From an uncultured Planctomycetales bacterium (lineage in GTDB: Bacteria; Planctomycetota; Planctomycetia; Pirellulales; S012-138), in assembly GCA_937982665.1 (NCBI GenBank), contig CALJLD010000259.1:1-11464 (forward strand): 11,464 nucleotides of DNA. Direction: 5' to 3'. Below, in pieces: positions 1 through 6,601 of this stretch. Each line of letters opens with the position of its first letter. Position 1 is the stretch's first letter. A program made the translations under genes and the position numbers. The notes beneath the pieces were generated by a model, which was not told the DNA's origin, made no database searches, and saw only the letters and a program-made list of their open reading frames with translations.

Positions 1-22
1 GCAGGATTTGCAATCGTCGCGA

Positions 23-673
23 TCAACCCACGACGTCATTTTCCATGGCAAAGCGAATCAACTGCGCAGTGTTCTTGAGATTGAGCTTAGTCAGCAAGCG
101 AGCTCGATACGTCGAAGCGGTGCTAGTGCTGATCTTCAATTGCTTGGCGCAATCTTGCAGGGAACTGCCGGAGGCCAATACTCGCAGCACGTCAAATTCC
201 CGCTGTGAGAGGCTCTCAAGTCCAACGCGATTTCTGCGAGGTTGCCGCAGATGCTGGATGACTTCGCTGGCAACTTTGGGTGAGATAAACATCTCGCCGT
301 GGTGAACGGCCCTGATCGCTTGGACCAGTTCGTCCACCGCCGCCGACTTGATCATGTACCCATGCGCTCCGCATTCTAAGACCTTGACGGCATAGTGAAT
401 GTTCTCATGGACGGTGAGAACCAAGATCCGCAATGTCGCCTTGCGGGTCAGCAGTTTCTCAATGAGTTGCCCCGCATCCAGGCCGGGCATGCTGTAGTCA
501 ACAACGGCCACGTCAACGTCTGTCTGCTCCAGCGCGGCAAGCGCCGCGGCGCCATTTCCCGCCTGGACTTCAACCGTGATCTCACCGCTTTCTTCCAAGA
601 TGCGAGCCAGCGCTTCTCGGACCATGGCGTGGTCATCGGCTAAGAGTACGCGGATGCCGGTTTGCAGACTCAT
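23..673 (-). CDS. NarL/FixJ-family response regulator
   Basis: This is a DNA-binding response regulator that probably takes a phosphoryl group from the sensor kinase encoded just upstream and then acts on promoters. The 216-residue protein has a receiver domain (about residues 7-122) with the acidic pair D13/D14, phosphoacceptor D59 in the VVDYSMPG context, T87 and K109. A LuxR-type helix-turn-helix covers about 153-211 and begins LSQREFDVLRVLASG. Length and order are those of a complete NarL/FixJ regulator. The ATG at 673 overlaps the kinase stop in an ATGA junction, so the two are very likely translationally coupled. No strong ribosome binding site precedes it. Domain calls follow directly from motifs; the target genes and signal cannot be told from the window. 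Confidence 0.95.
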   Translation of the reverse strand: MSLQTGIRVLLADDHAMVREALARILEESGEITVEVQAGNGAAALAALEQTDVDVAVVDYSMPGLDAGQLIEKLLTRKATLRILVLTVHENIHYAVKVLECGAHGYMIKSAAVDELVQAIRAVHHGEMFISPKVASEVIQHLRQPRRNRVGLESLSQREFDVLRVLASGSSLQDCAKQLKISTSTASTYRARLLTKLNLKNTAQLIRFAMENDVVG

Positions 674-2418
674 GAATTGCTCGCGTCCAATGCTGGAATT
701 TCCACGCTGATGGTTGTTCCCGATCCGGGCTTGGATTGCAACTGGAATGTCCCACCCAACAGTTCCGCGCGCTCTCTCATTCCTAACAAACCTAATCGCG
801 TTCCGTCAGCCTGTTCGACGACGAATCCTTGCCCATCGTCAGAAATGTCGATTGTCAATAAGCCGTCACGTTGTTCAACGTCCAACTCGACGCGCTGGCA
901 CTGGGCATGTTTGGCGGCATTGGAAAGGCCTTCTTGAATGATGCGGAACGCGTTCTCTTTGGCTTCATGGCCCAACGCGTCTTCATCCAGTCCTTGAGCG
1001 CGGTACTTGAATTCGATGGGAAAGACACTCTCCATTTCCGAGATCAGCGACTCCAGGGCTGCTGTCAGGGAAATGTCATCCAGCGCACTGGGCCGCAAGT
1101 TGCCGGCGATGCGATGGACCGCTGACAACAGTTGTTCCGCACCTTCCACCGTTTGAGTGAGCAGTTCATTTGACTTCTCTGTGGCAGGTTGCTGATTTGC
1201 GGACCGCAGATTGAGACAGATCGCTGTGATCTGCTGGCTAAGATCATCGTGCAAGTCACGCGAGATCCTTCGGCGTTCATCCTCTTGAGCGTGCAACAAT
1301 TGGCGCGAAAGTGTCCGCAGTCGCGTTTCACTGGCGGCAAGCAACTCGCCTTGCTGCTTGTGGACCGTGCTGGCATGTGCCCAATATCCGGCGATGATCC
1401 CCAGCAAGACAATCGCGCCAGCCGAAATGGCCAACAATCGCTGCAGTAGCAACGAGCTGCGCGAATCGATCTCCTCCCAGTTGACGAAAGAAACCAACTC
1501 CAAGCTGGCGTCATGTGCGCCAGATTCGTCATCCGGCAACTGTTCCGGCTCAAGGTGTTCCGCTGTGCCGAAGTTGATTCGGATATGCGAAAACACGCCG
1601 TGTGTGTGAGCGAGTTGGCCTTGCTGGCCGGCAATTGGCCAAAAGTCAGGAAATCGTGTTGGCAGAGAATGAGAATGTCCCAACAGCCAGCCCCAATTCT
1701 CCTGCGGGTTGGGCGAGTAAAGAAACTCGCCACGGGAATTGGCGACGAACTGTTGGCCCGGCAGTCCTCGCGTGGCATCGACAAATTCCGTCAGCAGGTT
1801 TTGCCCTAGATAATTCAGGACCAGGTACCCTTGCTTCTGCTGCTGATTCTGAAACACAGGCGTGACAAAGCGAATGACCGGCTTATGGGGAGTTTGAATC
1901 TCGCCATGCTCCTCATTCAGATCCATGGGCGAAACGAAAACTTCACCGGGTTTCAACTCTGCCGCCTGTTGGAAATAGTAGCGCGAGGACTTTGGTTGCA
2001 ATTCGGCGTCAGGCACGATCGCTGGCGAACCCGCTTGATAATTGATCCGCACGATCTCGTTGCCTTGTAAATCAAGCAGGCGAATCTGATCGTAGCTGGC
2101 TTTCTCCTCGGCAAAGCGAAGATACTCTTGTTGCAACTCTTGTTTCGAGTCCGGCAAGTCAGCAAAGAACCTTTGCAACGCGGCTTGCCGAGTCAAATAC
2201 AGCAAATCCGAAGTGACCGAGCTCATTTCCCGCTCGATCTTGCCAGCGGCAAGTTCCAGTGCATCCTCCACGCGTTGACCAACAAGTGCGCGCTCGTGGG
2301 CTCTGTCTTGCATGTAGAATACGAGCAGCGCAATGACAAGGGGCGCCGCGAGTGCCATCACAGCGAGCAGCCATCGTCCTGCGGCGGCGCGAAATATCGT
2401 GGGGTTGGGCTTTTGCAT
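670..2418 (-). CDS. Membrane sensor histidine kinase, HisKA_3 type (NarX/DesK-like)
   Basis: This is a 582-residue sensor kinase, the likely partner of the response regulator that follows it with a 4-base overlap. One membrane segment lies at about residues 15-36 and a second at about 327-347, so residues 37-326 should face the periplasm. That region resembles the double-PDC/Cache sensor found in many bacterial kinases and cyclases: it includes YDQIRLLDLQGNEIVRINY and later RYYFQQA, then GEVFVSP. The cytoplasmic part has the HisKA_3 dimerisation box with phosphoacceptor H390 in RDLHDDLSQQ. This also gives the DxxxQ phosphatase signature (D391, Q395). The ATPase domain shows the N box around N500, the G1 box DDGQGF near 527-532 and a G2 box near 544-550. 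The ATG start has no clear Shine-Dalgarno. The ligand is unknown. Confidence 0.93.
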   Translation of the reverse strand: MQKPNPTIFRAAAGRWLLAVMALAAPLVIALLVFYMQDRAHERALVGQRVEDALELAAGKIEREMSSVTSDLLYLTRQAALQRFFADLPDSKQELQQEYLRFAEEKASYDQIRLLDLQGNEIVRINYQAGSPAIVPDAELQPKSSRYYFQQAAELKPGEVFVSPMDLNEEHGEIQTPHKPVIRFVTPVFQNQQQKQGYLVLNYLGQNLLTEFVDATRGLPGQQFVANSRGEFLYSPNPQENWGWLLGHSHSLPTRFPDFWPIAGQQGQLAHTHGVFSHIRINFGTAEHLEPEQLPDDESGAHDASLELVSFVNWEEIDSRSSLLLQRLLAISAGAIVLLGIIAGYWAHASTVHKQQGELLAASETRLRTLSRQLLHAQEDERRRISRDLHDDLSQQITAICLNLRSANQQPATEKSNELLTQTVEGAEQLLSAVHRIAGNLRPSALDDISLTAALESLISEMESVFPIEFKYRAQGLDEDALGHEAKENAFRIIQEGLSNAAKHAQCQRVELDVEQRDGLLTIDISDDGQGFVVEQADGTRLGLLGMRERAELLGGTFQLQSKPGSGTTISVEIPALDASNS

Positions 2419-2522
2419 CTGAGCAATCAGCGCGAAAGAAACAAGCTCTGCAAGCGCAGCGGCTTCCAGTCTAGCTTAGCACACGCATGAACAAGATCAC
2501 CCTCGCCTGTTGCGGACCGGTC

Positions 2523-3701
2523 TTATGCCGGCACGGACAGCCGAGATTGCCGCATTAGCCGGCGAGTGACTTCCGCGGGATCGCCGGTCTCATCCAGCAA
2601 CTCTTCCTGCCGTTGTGCCCAGCTTGGTTGTTCGGTGATCCGCAACGCGTGCTTGAGTTGCTCGGTGCAGTCAAGCTCCTCCGCTGTTGGCCACAGCCGC
2701 TCGACAAGATCCGTCACAACGGAATTCAAGCCGCGAACTTCATGGCTGAACGCGTCCACCAACTGGGCTTTTTGACCATAGCGGGCGGCGCGCCATTTGT
2801 TTTGCCGCACCATCATCGGATGGCAATCATGTTGATAAGCACCGCGATCAATAATGTCCGACAGCTTCTTGACCAGGCATTGGATCAAGGCCGTCACGCC
2901 CAGCACATCTTCGAGATTGCCAGGCATATCGCACACGCGAATCTCGACCGTGCCAAAGTTGTGGTGCGGGCGAACGTCCCACCAGATCTCGCGAATCGTG
3001 TTGATAAAGCCGGTATCGACAAGATGATTGACCAGCCAGACATACTCGCTCCAGTTTCTCATCAAGGGCGGCATTCCGGCGGTGGGAAGTCCCTCCATCA
3101 CTTTGGAACGGATTGAGGCCAGTCCCGTCCGGCGGCCTTCAAAGAAGGGGCTGCTGGCCGTCATCGCCAACATGGTGGGCAAGTGCTGCATAATGCGATC
3201 ACAGATCATGATCGCTTTGTCGCCGGAGTCCACGCCGACGTGAACGTGCAACCCAAAACAAATCAACCGACGGGCCATTTCCTGCAACAGGTCCACCAGG
3301 TTGTAGTATCGCTCATTGGGAGTGATCTCTTGCTCGGACCAACGAGAGAACGGATGCGTGGAACCCCACCATAAGCCCAGGTTGAGCGAATCACAGGCGG
3401 CCTCCACGGCTTCGATTTTAGCCCGCAGGTCTTCGCCTGCTTCGCCGACGGTGCCGCAGACTTTCGTGTTAACTTCCACGCAGCTTTGAATCAGCTCCGG
3501 CTTAACGAAGTCTTTGACATCATCCGGGAGATTGTCCAACAAGGGGGTGATGGCGTTGGTCATCGCCATGGTTTCTTTGTCGACTATGCCGAATTCCAAC
3601 TCAACGCCCAATGACGGCGTGGTGTTTGATCGAAAGTCAATGCGACCCCCATGCGCAGCTTCAGCGGGCGGGATGCTCCCCCGAGATTGATCAATCGACA
3701 T
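2523..3701 (-). CDS. Carboxylate-amine ligase, glutamate-cysteine ligase family 2 (YbdK-like)
   Basis: This is a 392-residue GCS2-family enzyme. Family members join the gamma-carboxyl of glutamate to an amine such as cysteine, using ATP in a glutamine-synthetase-like fold. The true substrate of most YbdK-type members is unsettled, so I do not claim gamma-glutamylcysteine synthesis as proven. Hallmarks are LGVELEFGIVD (31-41) with metal-binding-type acidic residues, KPELIQSCVEVNT (67-79), GLHVHVGV (150-157), and WWDVRPHHNFGTVEIRVCDMP-like sequence (about 240-260). I chose the ATG at 3701. A TTG 18 bases upstream is in frame but adds six residues without a better ribosome site. About 24 residues precede the conserved RSNTTPSLGVE start, which is longer than is usual for the family. 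A promoter-like sequence and an inverted repeat lie directly upstream; the next gene in the same direction is the histidine kinase, 104 bases on. Confidence 0.9.
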   Translation of the reverse strand: MSIDQSRGSIPPAEAAHGGRIDFRSNTTPSLGVELEFGIVDKETMAMTNAITPLLDNLPDDVKDFVKPELIQSCVEVNTKVCGTVGEAGEDLRAKIEAVEAACDSLNLGLWWGSTHPFSRWSEQEITPNERYYNLVDLLQEMARRLICFGLHVHVGVDSGDKAIMICDRIMQHLPTMLAMTASSPFFEGRRTGLASIRSKVMEGLPTAGMPPLMRNWSEYVWLVNHLVDTGFINTIREIWWDVRPHHNFGTVEIRVCDMPGNLEDVLGVTALIQCLVKKLSDIIDRGAYQHDCHPMMVRQNKWRAARYGQKAQLVDAFSHEVRGLNSVVTDLVERLWPTAEELDCTEQLKHALRITEQPSWAQRQEELLDETGDPAEVTRRLMRQSRLSVPA

Positions 3702-3723
3702 GGAATTCTCAGCGCGCAAAGAG

Positions 3724-3756
3724 TGTGTTGCTCAAAACCTGATGGCAGGCAACACA
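3724..3756 (-). repeat. Inverted repeat in the ligase gene leader (operator or leader hairpin)
   Basis: An 8-base perfect inverted repeat, TGTGTTGC (3724-3731) and GCAACACA (3749-3756), flanks an inner 4-base stem CCTG (3738-3741)/CAGG (3746-3749) with an ATGG loop. It sits 22 bases upstream of the ligase ATG and begins at the edge of the proposed -10 box. It would therefore cover the transcription start and much of the leader. There is no T-run after it on the minus strand, so it is not a normal intrinsic terminator. An operator for a dimeric regulator or an RNA hairpin are both possible. Confidence 0.5.
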
Positions 3757-3784
3757 ATATGGCAGGATGAGAAGCCAATCTCAA
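3756..3784 (-). promoter_or_regulatory. Candidate sigma70-like promoter for the carboxylate-amine ligase gene
   Basis: Read on the minus strand, TTGAGA (3779-3784, five of six matches to TTGACA) is followed after 17 bases by CATATT (3756-3761, four of six matches to TATAAT). A start near 3749 would give a leader of about 48 bases to the ATG at 3701. The spacing is ideal, but the assignment rests on consensus matching alone, and planctomycete promoter consensus is poorly known. Confidence 0.4.
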
Positions 3785-3791
3785 CCAAGTT

Positions 3792-3852
3792 GCCAAGAGA
3801 GGGAGGAGAAGACGTGGGCGATTTAGCGCGCATGCCCACCCAGTCTCTTGGC
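3792..3852 (-). repeat. Nested stem-loop downstream of the Minf_1886-family gene
   Basis: A 9-base perfect inverted repeat GCCAAGAGA (3792-3800)/TCTCTTGGC (3844-3852) encloses a 6-base perfect one, GTGGGC (3814-3819)/GCCCAC (3834-3839), with GCGCGC in the loop. On the minus-strand RNA, AGAC next to the inner stem can also pair with GTCT on its other side, so two foldings compete. It starts 26 bases after the stop of the upstream gene and ends just before the proposed -35 box of the ligase gene. A transcription-end or RNA-stabilising role is possible. The lack of a T-run argues against a classic Rho-independent terminator. Confidence 0.5.
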
Positions 3853-3877
3853 GTGCGAGATGGATGGCGAAGCAATA

Positions 3878-4381
3878 CTACCGCGCCGTCTCGACATTCC
3901 GCATCGCTTTGCGGAAGTCAAACCTCAAGCCACCGCTCAGGTCAAAGACGTCATCAAAGTCTTCGCGGCGGTCATCCGGAGTTTTTAGCATCACGTTCAA
4001 CTTGATCATGTTGAACACGATCTCACCAATATCACCGGTGCAGTTGATTCCCCAGTTGCGAAAGACGCAATGAGCCATGTGGCCAAATTGCCGTAGCGCG
4101 AGGATTCGCGCCGCTTCGCACAATTGCTGGCCGGTGACGTGCTTCTGTCCCTGCGTCTTGCGTGCCAGTTCCGCGGACAGGGTTTCTTGCAGAGTGTCGT
4201 CTTCTTGAAAAACATCCTCCGGCAGGGTTTCATCCTGCAAGACTTCACTCGGGGCTTCACGCCCCATCCCCAATTCTTTCCGAGCAAACTCCATAGCTTC
4301 CAAAACGAAGTTATAGGCCTCGAGCGAATAGCGATCGTCGCGGCGGATCTTCCGCGCGAGAGAATGCGATGGATCGATCAT
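3878..4381 (-). CDS. Minf_1886-family protein, function unknown
   Basis: This is a 167-residue soluble protein of the family named after Minf_1886 of Methylacidiphilum, which as I recall is found mainly in Planctomycetes, Verrucomicrobia and relatives. I recognise the family from the opening RDDRYSLEAYNFVLEAMEF (about 14-32), the middle KHVTGQQLCEAARILALRQFG (about 80-100), and the closing GDIGEIVFNMI and REDFDDVFDL. No enzyme motif, signal peptide or membrane segment is visible. Residues 41-75 form an acidic, probably disordered insert rich in E, D, L and T that separates the two conserved halves. I chose the ATG at 4381; a GTG at 4399 is in frame and would add six residues. Neither has a good ribosome site. 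It lies 161 bases downstream of ricT in the same direction, a context that suggests but does not prove a shared process. Confidence 0.85.
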   Translation of the reverse strand: MIDPSHSLARKIRRDDRYSLEAYNFVLEAMEFARKELGMGREAPSEVLQDETLPEDVFQEDDTLQETLSAELARKTQGQKHVTGQQLCEAARILALRQFGHMAHCVFRNWGINCTGDIGEIVFNMIKLNVMLKTPDDRREDFDDVFDLSGGLRFDFRKAMRNVETAR

Positions 4382-4542
4382 GATGGGATTTCGTGCCACG
4401 CCGTTCGCGGATGATAGTGAGAACGAATAATAAATGTGCTGCGAAGAAGCGTTTCAGAAGTCAATCAAACTCACGAGAGTGCCGCGAGTCAATCCCCCGT
4501 TGCCAAATCGTGGAAAACTCGCCCCCTGATTGCAGAGCGAAG

Positions 4543-5499
4543 TTACTCTTCTTGCTCCCGCTTTGGCCGGTTACTTCTTTTATCGTCCTTCTTGGTGGAT
4601 TCCTTCGTCTTCCGTTTTTCCTTCGGCTTTTCTTCGGTTCCGCTGGCCTCTTCCGGCTTTGGTTTGTTGCCGGATTTTCGCTTTCGCCCCTTGCCGCGCG
4701 ACAGCACTGTCAGCACGTCGGCAGCATCAATCAATATCCGTCGCGAATCCTCGGTTTGAACCAGAAGTTGGCCGGCAAGGATTTCCTGCCCTAAGACCTG
4801 CGCTCTCCCTTGATTGGTCACCAGATCGGAGCCAATTGGTGGAAGTTCTTTTTTGAGTTCTTCGTAGGTGTCGTATTCGTAGCGAAGACAGCACTTCAGT
4901 CGTCCACAGCGGCCGGAAATTTTTGTGGGGTCGAGTGTGGCCTTCTGCAATTTGGCCATCTTCATGGAGACCGGCGGCATCTCGGAAAGATGCGTGTTGC
5001 AGCAGACGGGCTTGCCGCAGTCGCCGTAATCGGCCAGCAGTTTGGCTTCGTCCCGGACGCCAATTTGCCGCATCTCAATTCGCGTTTGAAACTCGGCCGC
5101 CAGGTCGCGCACGAGTTCGCGAAAGTCAATCCGCCCTTCGGCCAGGTAATACACAATGATGCGTTCACCACCGAAGATGTGCTCCACGTCAATCAACTTC
5201 ATGTCCAGGTCATGCTTGCTGACATGCTCCTGGCATTTCTCCCATTCTGCGCGTTCCTGCGAGCGGAGCCGAAAGACTTCGTTCTCATCTTCCGCGGACA
5301 TGATGCGGAGGATAGGCCCCTTCACGGGGTCCGTGAGATGAGAGATGGCCGCGTCCGTGGCTTCGGAGAGAATTTCGGCCACTTCCAAGCCTCGGTCTGT
5401 GCGCGCGATCACGCGCGTGCCGCGAGAGAAATCCTCATCGCGATTGCTACCAAAGATGCCGAGCCGGCGCATCGCGCCGTAGCGCAGAATATATTGCAT
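4543..5499 (-). CDS. ricT: RicT/PSP1-domain protein (YaaT-like)
   Basis: This is a PSP1-domain protein of the RicT (YaaT) family. In Bacillus subtilis RicT acts with RicA and RicF in a Y-complex that carries iron-sulfur clusters and affects RNase Y-dependent mRNA processing. Whether that holds here is inference, since no RicA or RicF gene is in the window. The 318-residue protein opens QYILRYGAMRRLGIF, typical of the family. It has two matching cysteine groups, C161-X4-C166-C167 and C198-X4-C203-C204, around the signature MAKLQKATLDPTKISGRCGR. Residues from about 268 to the end form a Lys/Glu/Arg-rich tail, very probably disordered, which the conserved core does not need. I chose the ATG at 5499; a TTG at 5505 would add two residues. 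No strong Shine-Dalgarno is present. The gene is divergent from imuA. Confidence 0.9.
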   Translation of the reverse strand: MQYILRYGAMRRLGIFGSNRDEDFSRGTRVIARTDRGLEVAEILSEATDAAISHLTDPVKGPILRIMSAEDENEVFRLRSQERAEWEKCQEHVSKHDLDMKLIDVEHIFGGERIIVYYLAEGRIDFRELVRDLAAEFQTRIEMRQIGVRDEAKLLADYGDCGKPVCCNTHLSEMPPVSMKMAKLQKATLDPTKISGRCGRLKCCLRYEYDTYEELKKELPPIGSDLVTNQGRAQVLGQEILAGQLLVQTEDSRRILIDAADVLTVLSRGKGRKRKSGNKPKPEEASGTEEKPKEKRKTKESTKKDDKRSNRPKREQEE

Positions 5500-5587
5500 C
5501 GCCAAAATCTGGCTGCTGATTGTTCACCGTCGCGAATATCCGTCTTCGCTATTTGAAACCTTGAGCAATCTAAGAACGAGTGTTTTC

Positions 5588-5638
5588 GAGTCTCGCGAAC
5601 CTCTCCAAAAAACCAAAGCGAAGTTCGCGGTTCGACTC
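5588..5638. repeat. Imperfect inverted repeat in the ricT-imuA intergenic region
   Basis: Left arm GAGTC-T-CGCGAAC (5588-5600) mirrors right arm GTTCGCG-GTTC-GACTC (5623-5638). This gives a 7-base and a 5-base perfect stem separated by a small asymmetric bulge, around a 22-base loop. It could form in the ricT leader RNA or be a protein-binding site. No T-run follows on either strand. Confidence 0.4.
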
Positions 5639-5836
5639 TGTAGATTTCTCAAGCCGCTTCCTCGCGCAGTTTAGTGGCTGGGGCCAGAGATGGGAAGAGT
5701 TTCGGGGACGAGGTAAGGCTGCCGGCTCACCTTGCGTCAACTTTGCTCTTTCGATTGCTTTTTGACTCGCGGACCTTGCCGTGACACATCTTTGCAAGCT
5801 GGTTAATTAGGGCTATTCAGGGGCCGTTAGATTATA

Positions 5837-5852
5837 GTTGACATATGTTCAC
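5837..5852. promoter_or_regulatory. Candidate LexA (SOS) operator for imuA-imuB-dnaE2
   Basis: GTTGACATATGTTCAC is an imperfect 16-base palindrome with 12 of 16 symmetric positions and core ACATATGT. It matches the Gram-positive type LexA box CGAAC-ATAT-GTTCG at 10 of 14 positions, with the right half GTTC intact and the left half degraded to TTGAC. It overlaps the -35 box, where a repressor would block transcription. imuA-imuB-dnaE2 cassettes are LexA-controlled in studied bacteria, which supports the reading. The LexA motif of this lineage is not known to me, so the repressor's identity is inferred. Confidence 0.5.
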
Positions 5853-5865
5853 TATACGCTAAACT
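5838..5865 (+). promoter_or_regulatory. Candidate sigma70-like promoter of the imuA operon
   Basis: A perfect TTGACA -35 box (5838-5843) is followed after 16 bases by TAAACT (5860-5865), which matches four of six -10 positions. Initiation near 5872 would leave a leader of about 22 bases before the imuA ATG, with GGGAGA at 5885-5890 as the ribosome site. The strong -35 box with an overlapping palindrome fits a tightly repressed, inducible promoter. Confidence 0.55.
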
Positions 5866-5893
5866 TCCTCCGCAACATGCCTGAGGGAGAACA

Positions 5894-6601
5894 ATGTCTG
5901 CTGTGCCCCTGGAAACAACTGCCGACGTATGGAACGCGTTATGCCCCGTTGTGGATTCCCCGCAACTTGGGCCGCGTGATGTTGTGTCAAGTGGATGCGC
6001 GGAACTGGATGAACGCCTGGTGCGAAACGGGGTGGCCAAAGGGGCATTACTGGAATCGCTGGGAGCGGGAGACGGGGCGGGCGCAGCCTTCCTGGCTGTG
6101 AATGCCGCGCGAAACGCCCTGGCGGATGGCGGCGCATTGGTTGTTGTGGACGTGCAAGATTCGTTTTACCCCTCGGCGGCCGTGCGTTTCGGAATCGCGT
6201 CGGAGCGGATGTTGATTGTCCGGCCATCGACAGAGCGCGAAGCACTTTGGGCTTGCGAACAGGCTTTGAGGTCCGCAGGCGTTGCCGCGGTTCTTTGCTG
6301 GCCGGAGTATCTCACGCCGCTTGCTTTCCGCCGGTTGCAACTTGCCGCGGAAGAAGGGGGAACTTTGGGGCTGTTGGTCCGCTCCACACGTGCCCAGCAC
6401 GAACCGAGTTGGGCGGATGTGCGGTGGTTGGTTTCGCCGGCTCCATCGGAAGCGGGACGGCGCAGGTTTTCTGTTGATGTGCTGCGCGGCCAAAGCAGGA
6501 GGGACGGCGCGCTTCTTTTGGAAGCCGATGATGAGGGTGCTTTGTGCATGGTTTCCCGCCTGGCCGATTCAGCGCCTGCGGGAAGCGAACGCCGCGCTTA
6601 A
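5894..6601 (+). CDS. imuA: ImuA, RecA-like mutasome accessory protein
   Basis: This 235-residue protein is the ImuA component of the ImuA-ImuB-DnaE2 mutasome, which carries out damage-induced error-prone synthesis. ImuA proteins are distant RecA relatives thought to help assemble the complex. Visible family features are the SSGCAELDERL opening (32-42), a glycine-rich loop LGAGDGAGA (56-64) at the Walker A position, DVQDSFYPSAAVRFGI (86-101), LWACEQALRSAGVAAVLCWPE (about 118-138), and the closing VDVLRGQSRRDG. The loop lacks the lysine and the Ser/Thr of a working P-loop, so ATP hydrolysis is doubtful. The ATG start is supported by GGGAGA five to ten bases upstream. Its last 24 codons overlap the imuB start in another frame. 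The annotation SulA-like or RecA-like is also used for such proteins. Confidence 0.88.
   Translation: MSAVPLETTADVWNALCPVVDSPQLGPRDVVSSGCAELDERLVRNGVAKGALLESLGAGDGAGAAFLAVNAARNALADGGALVVVDVQDSFYPSAAVRFGIASERMLIVRPSTEREALWACEQALRSAGVAAVLCWPEYLTPLAFRRLQLAAEEGGTLGLLVRSTRAQHEPSWADVRWLVSPAPSEAGRRRFSVDVLRGQSRRDGALLLEADDEGALCMVSRLADSAPAGSERRA

Larger units (their letters stand above)
5500..5893. other. Divergent intergenic region between ricT and imuA
   Basis: About 390 bases separate the starts of ricT (leftward) and imuA (rightward). Short open frames exist here, but none shows a recognisable protein or ribosome site. The region holds an imperfect hairpin (5588-5638), a weak GAAC-GAGT-GTTT match at 5574-5585, an AT-richer stretch from about 5800, and the imuA promoter with its palindrome. 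I could not find a convincing ricT promoter. Confidence 0.7.

Noticed and set aside
4427..4432. TATTAT as a -10 box for the Minf_1886-family gene (minus strand)
   Set aside because: The -10 match is good, but no acceptable -35 lies at 16-18 bases, so I do not call a promoter.
4810..5556. 248-residue rightward open frame antisense to ricT
   Set aside because: It mirrors the ricT coding sequence and has no recognisable motif.
5623..5634. GTTCGCGGTTC as an alphaproteobacterial-type LexA site
   Set aside because: That motif needs seven bases between the GTTC repeats; here there are three.
5570..5797. 75-residue leftward open frame in the ricT-imuA gap
   Set aside because: No recognisable domain and no ribosome site, and it overlaps the hairpin region; composition looks like non-coding sequence.
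6282..6530. Upstream in-frame extension of imuB back to 6282
   Set aside because: This stretch is imuA coding sequence in another frame; ImuB homology begins at MRVLCAWFPAW (6531).
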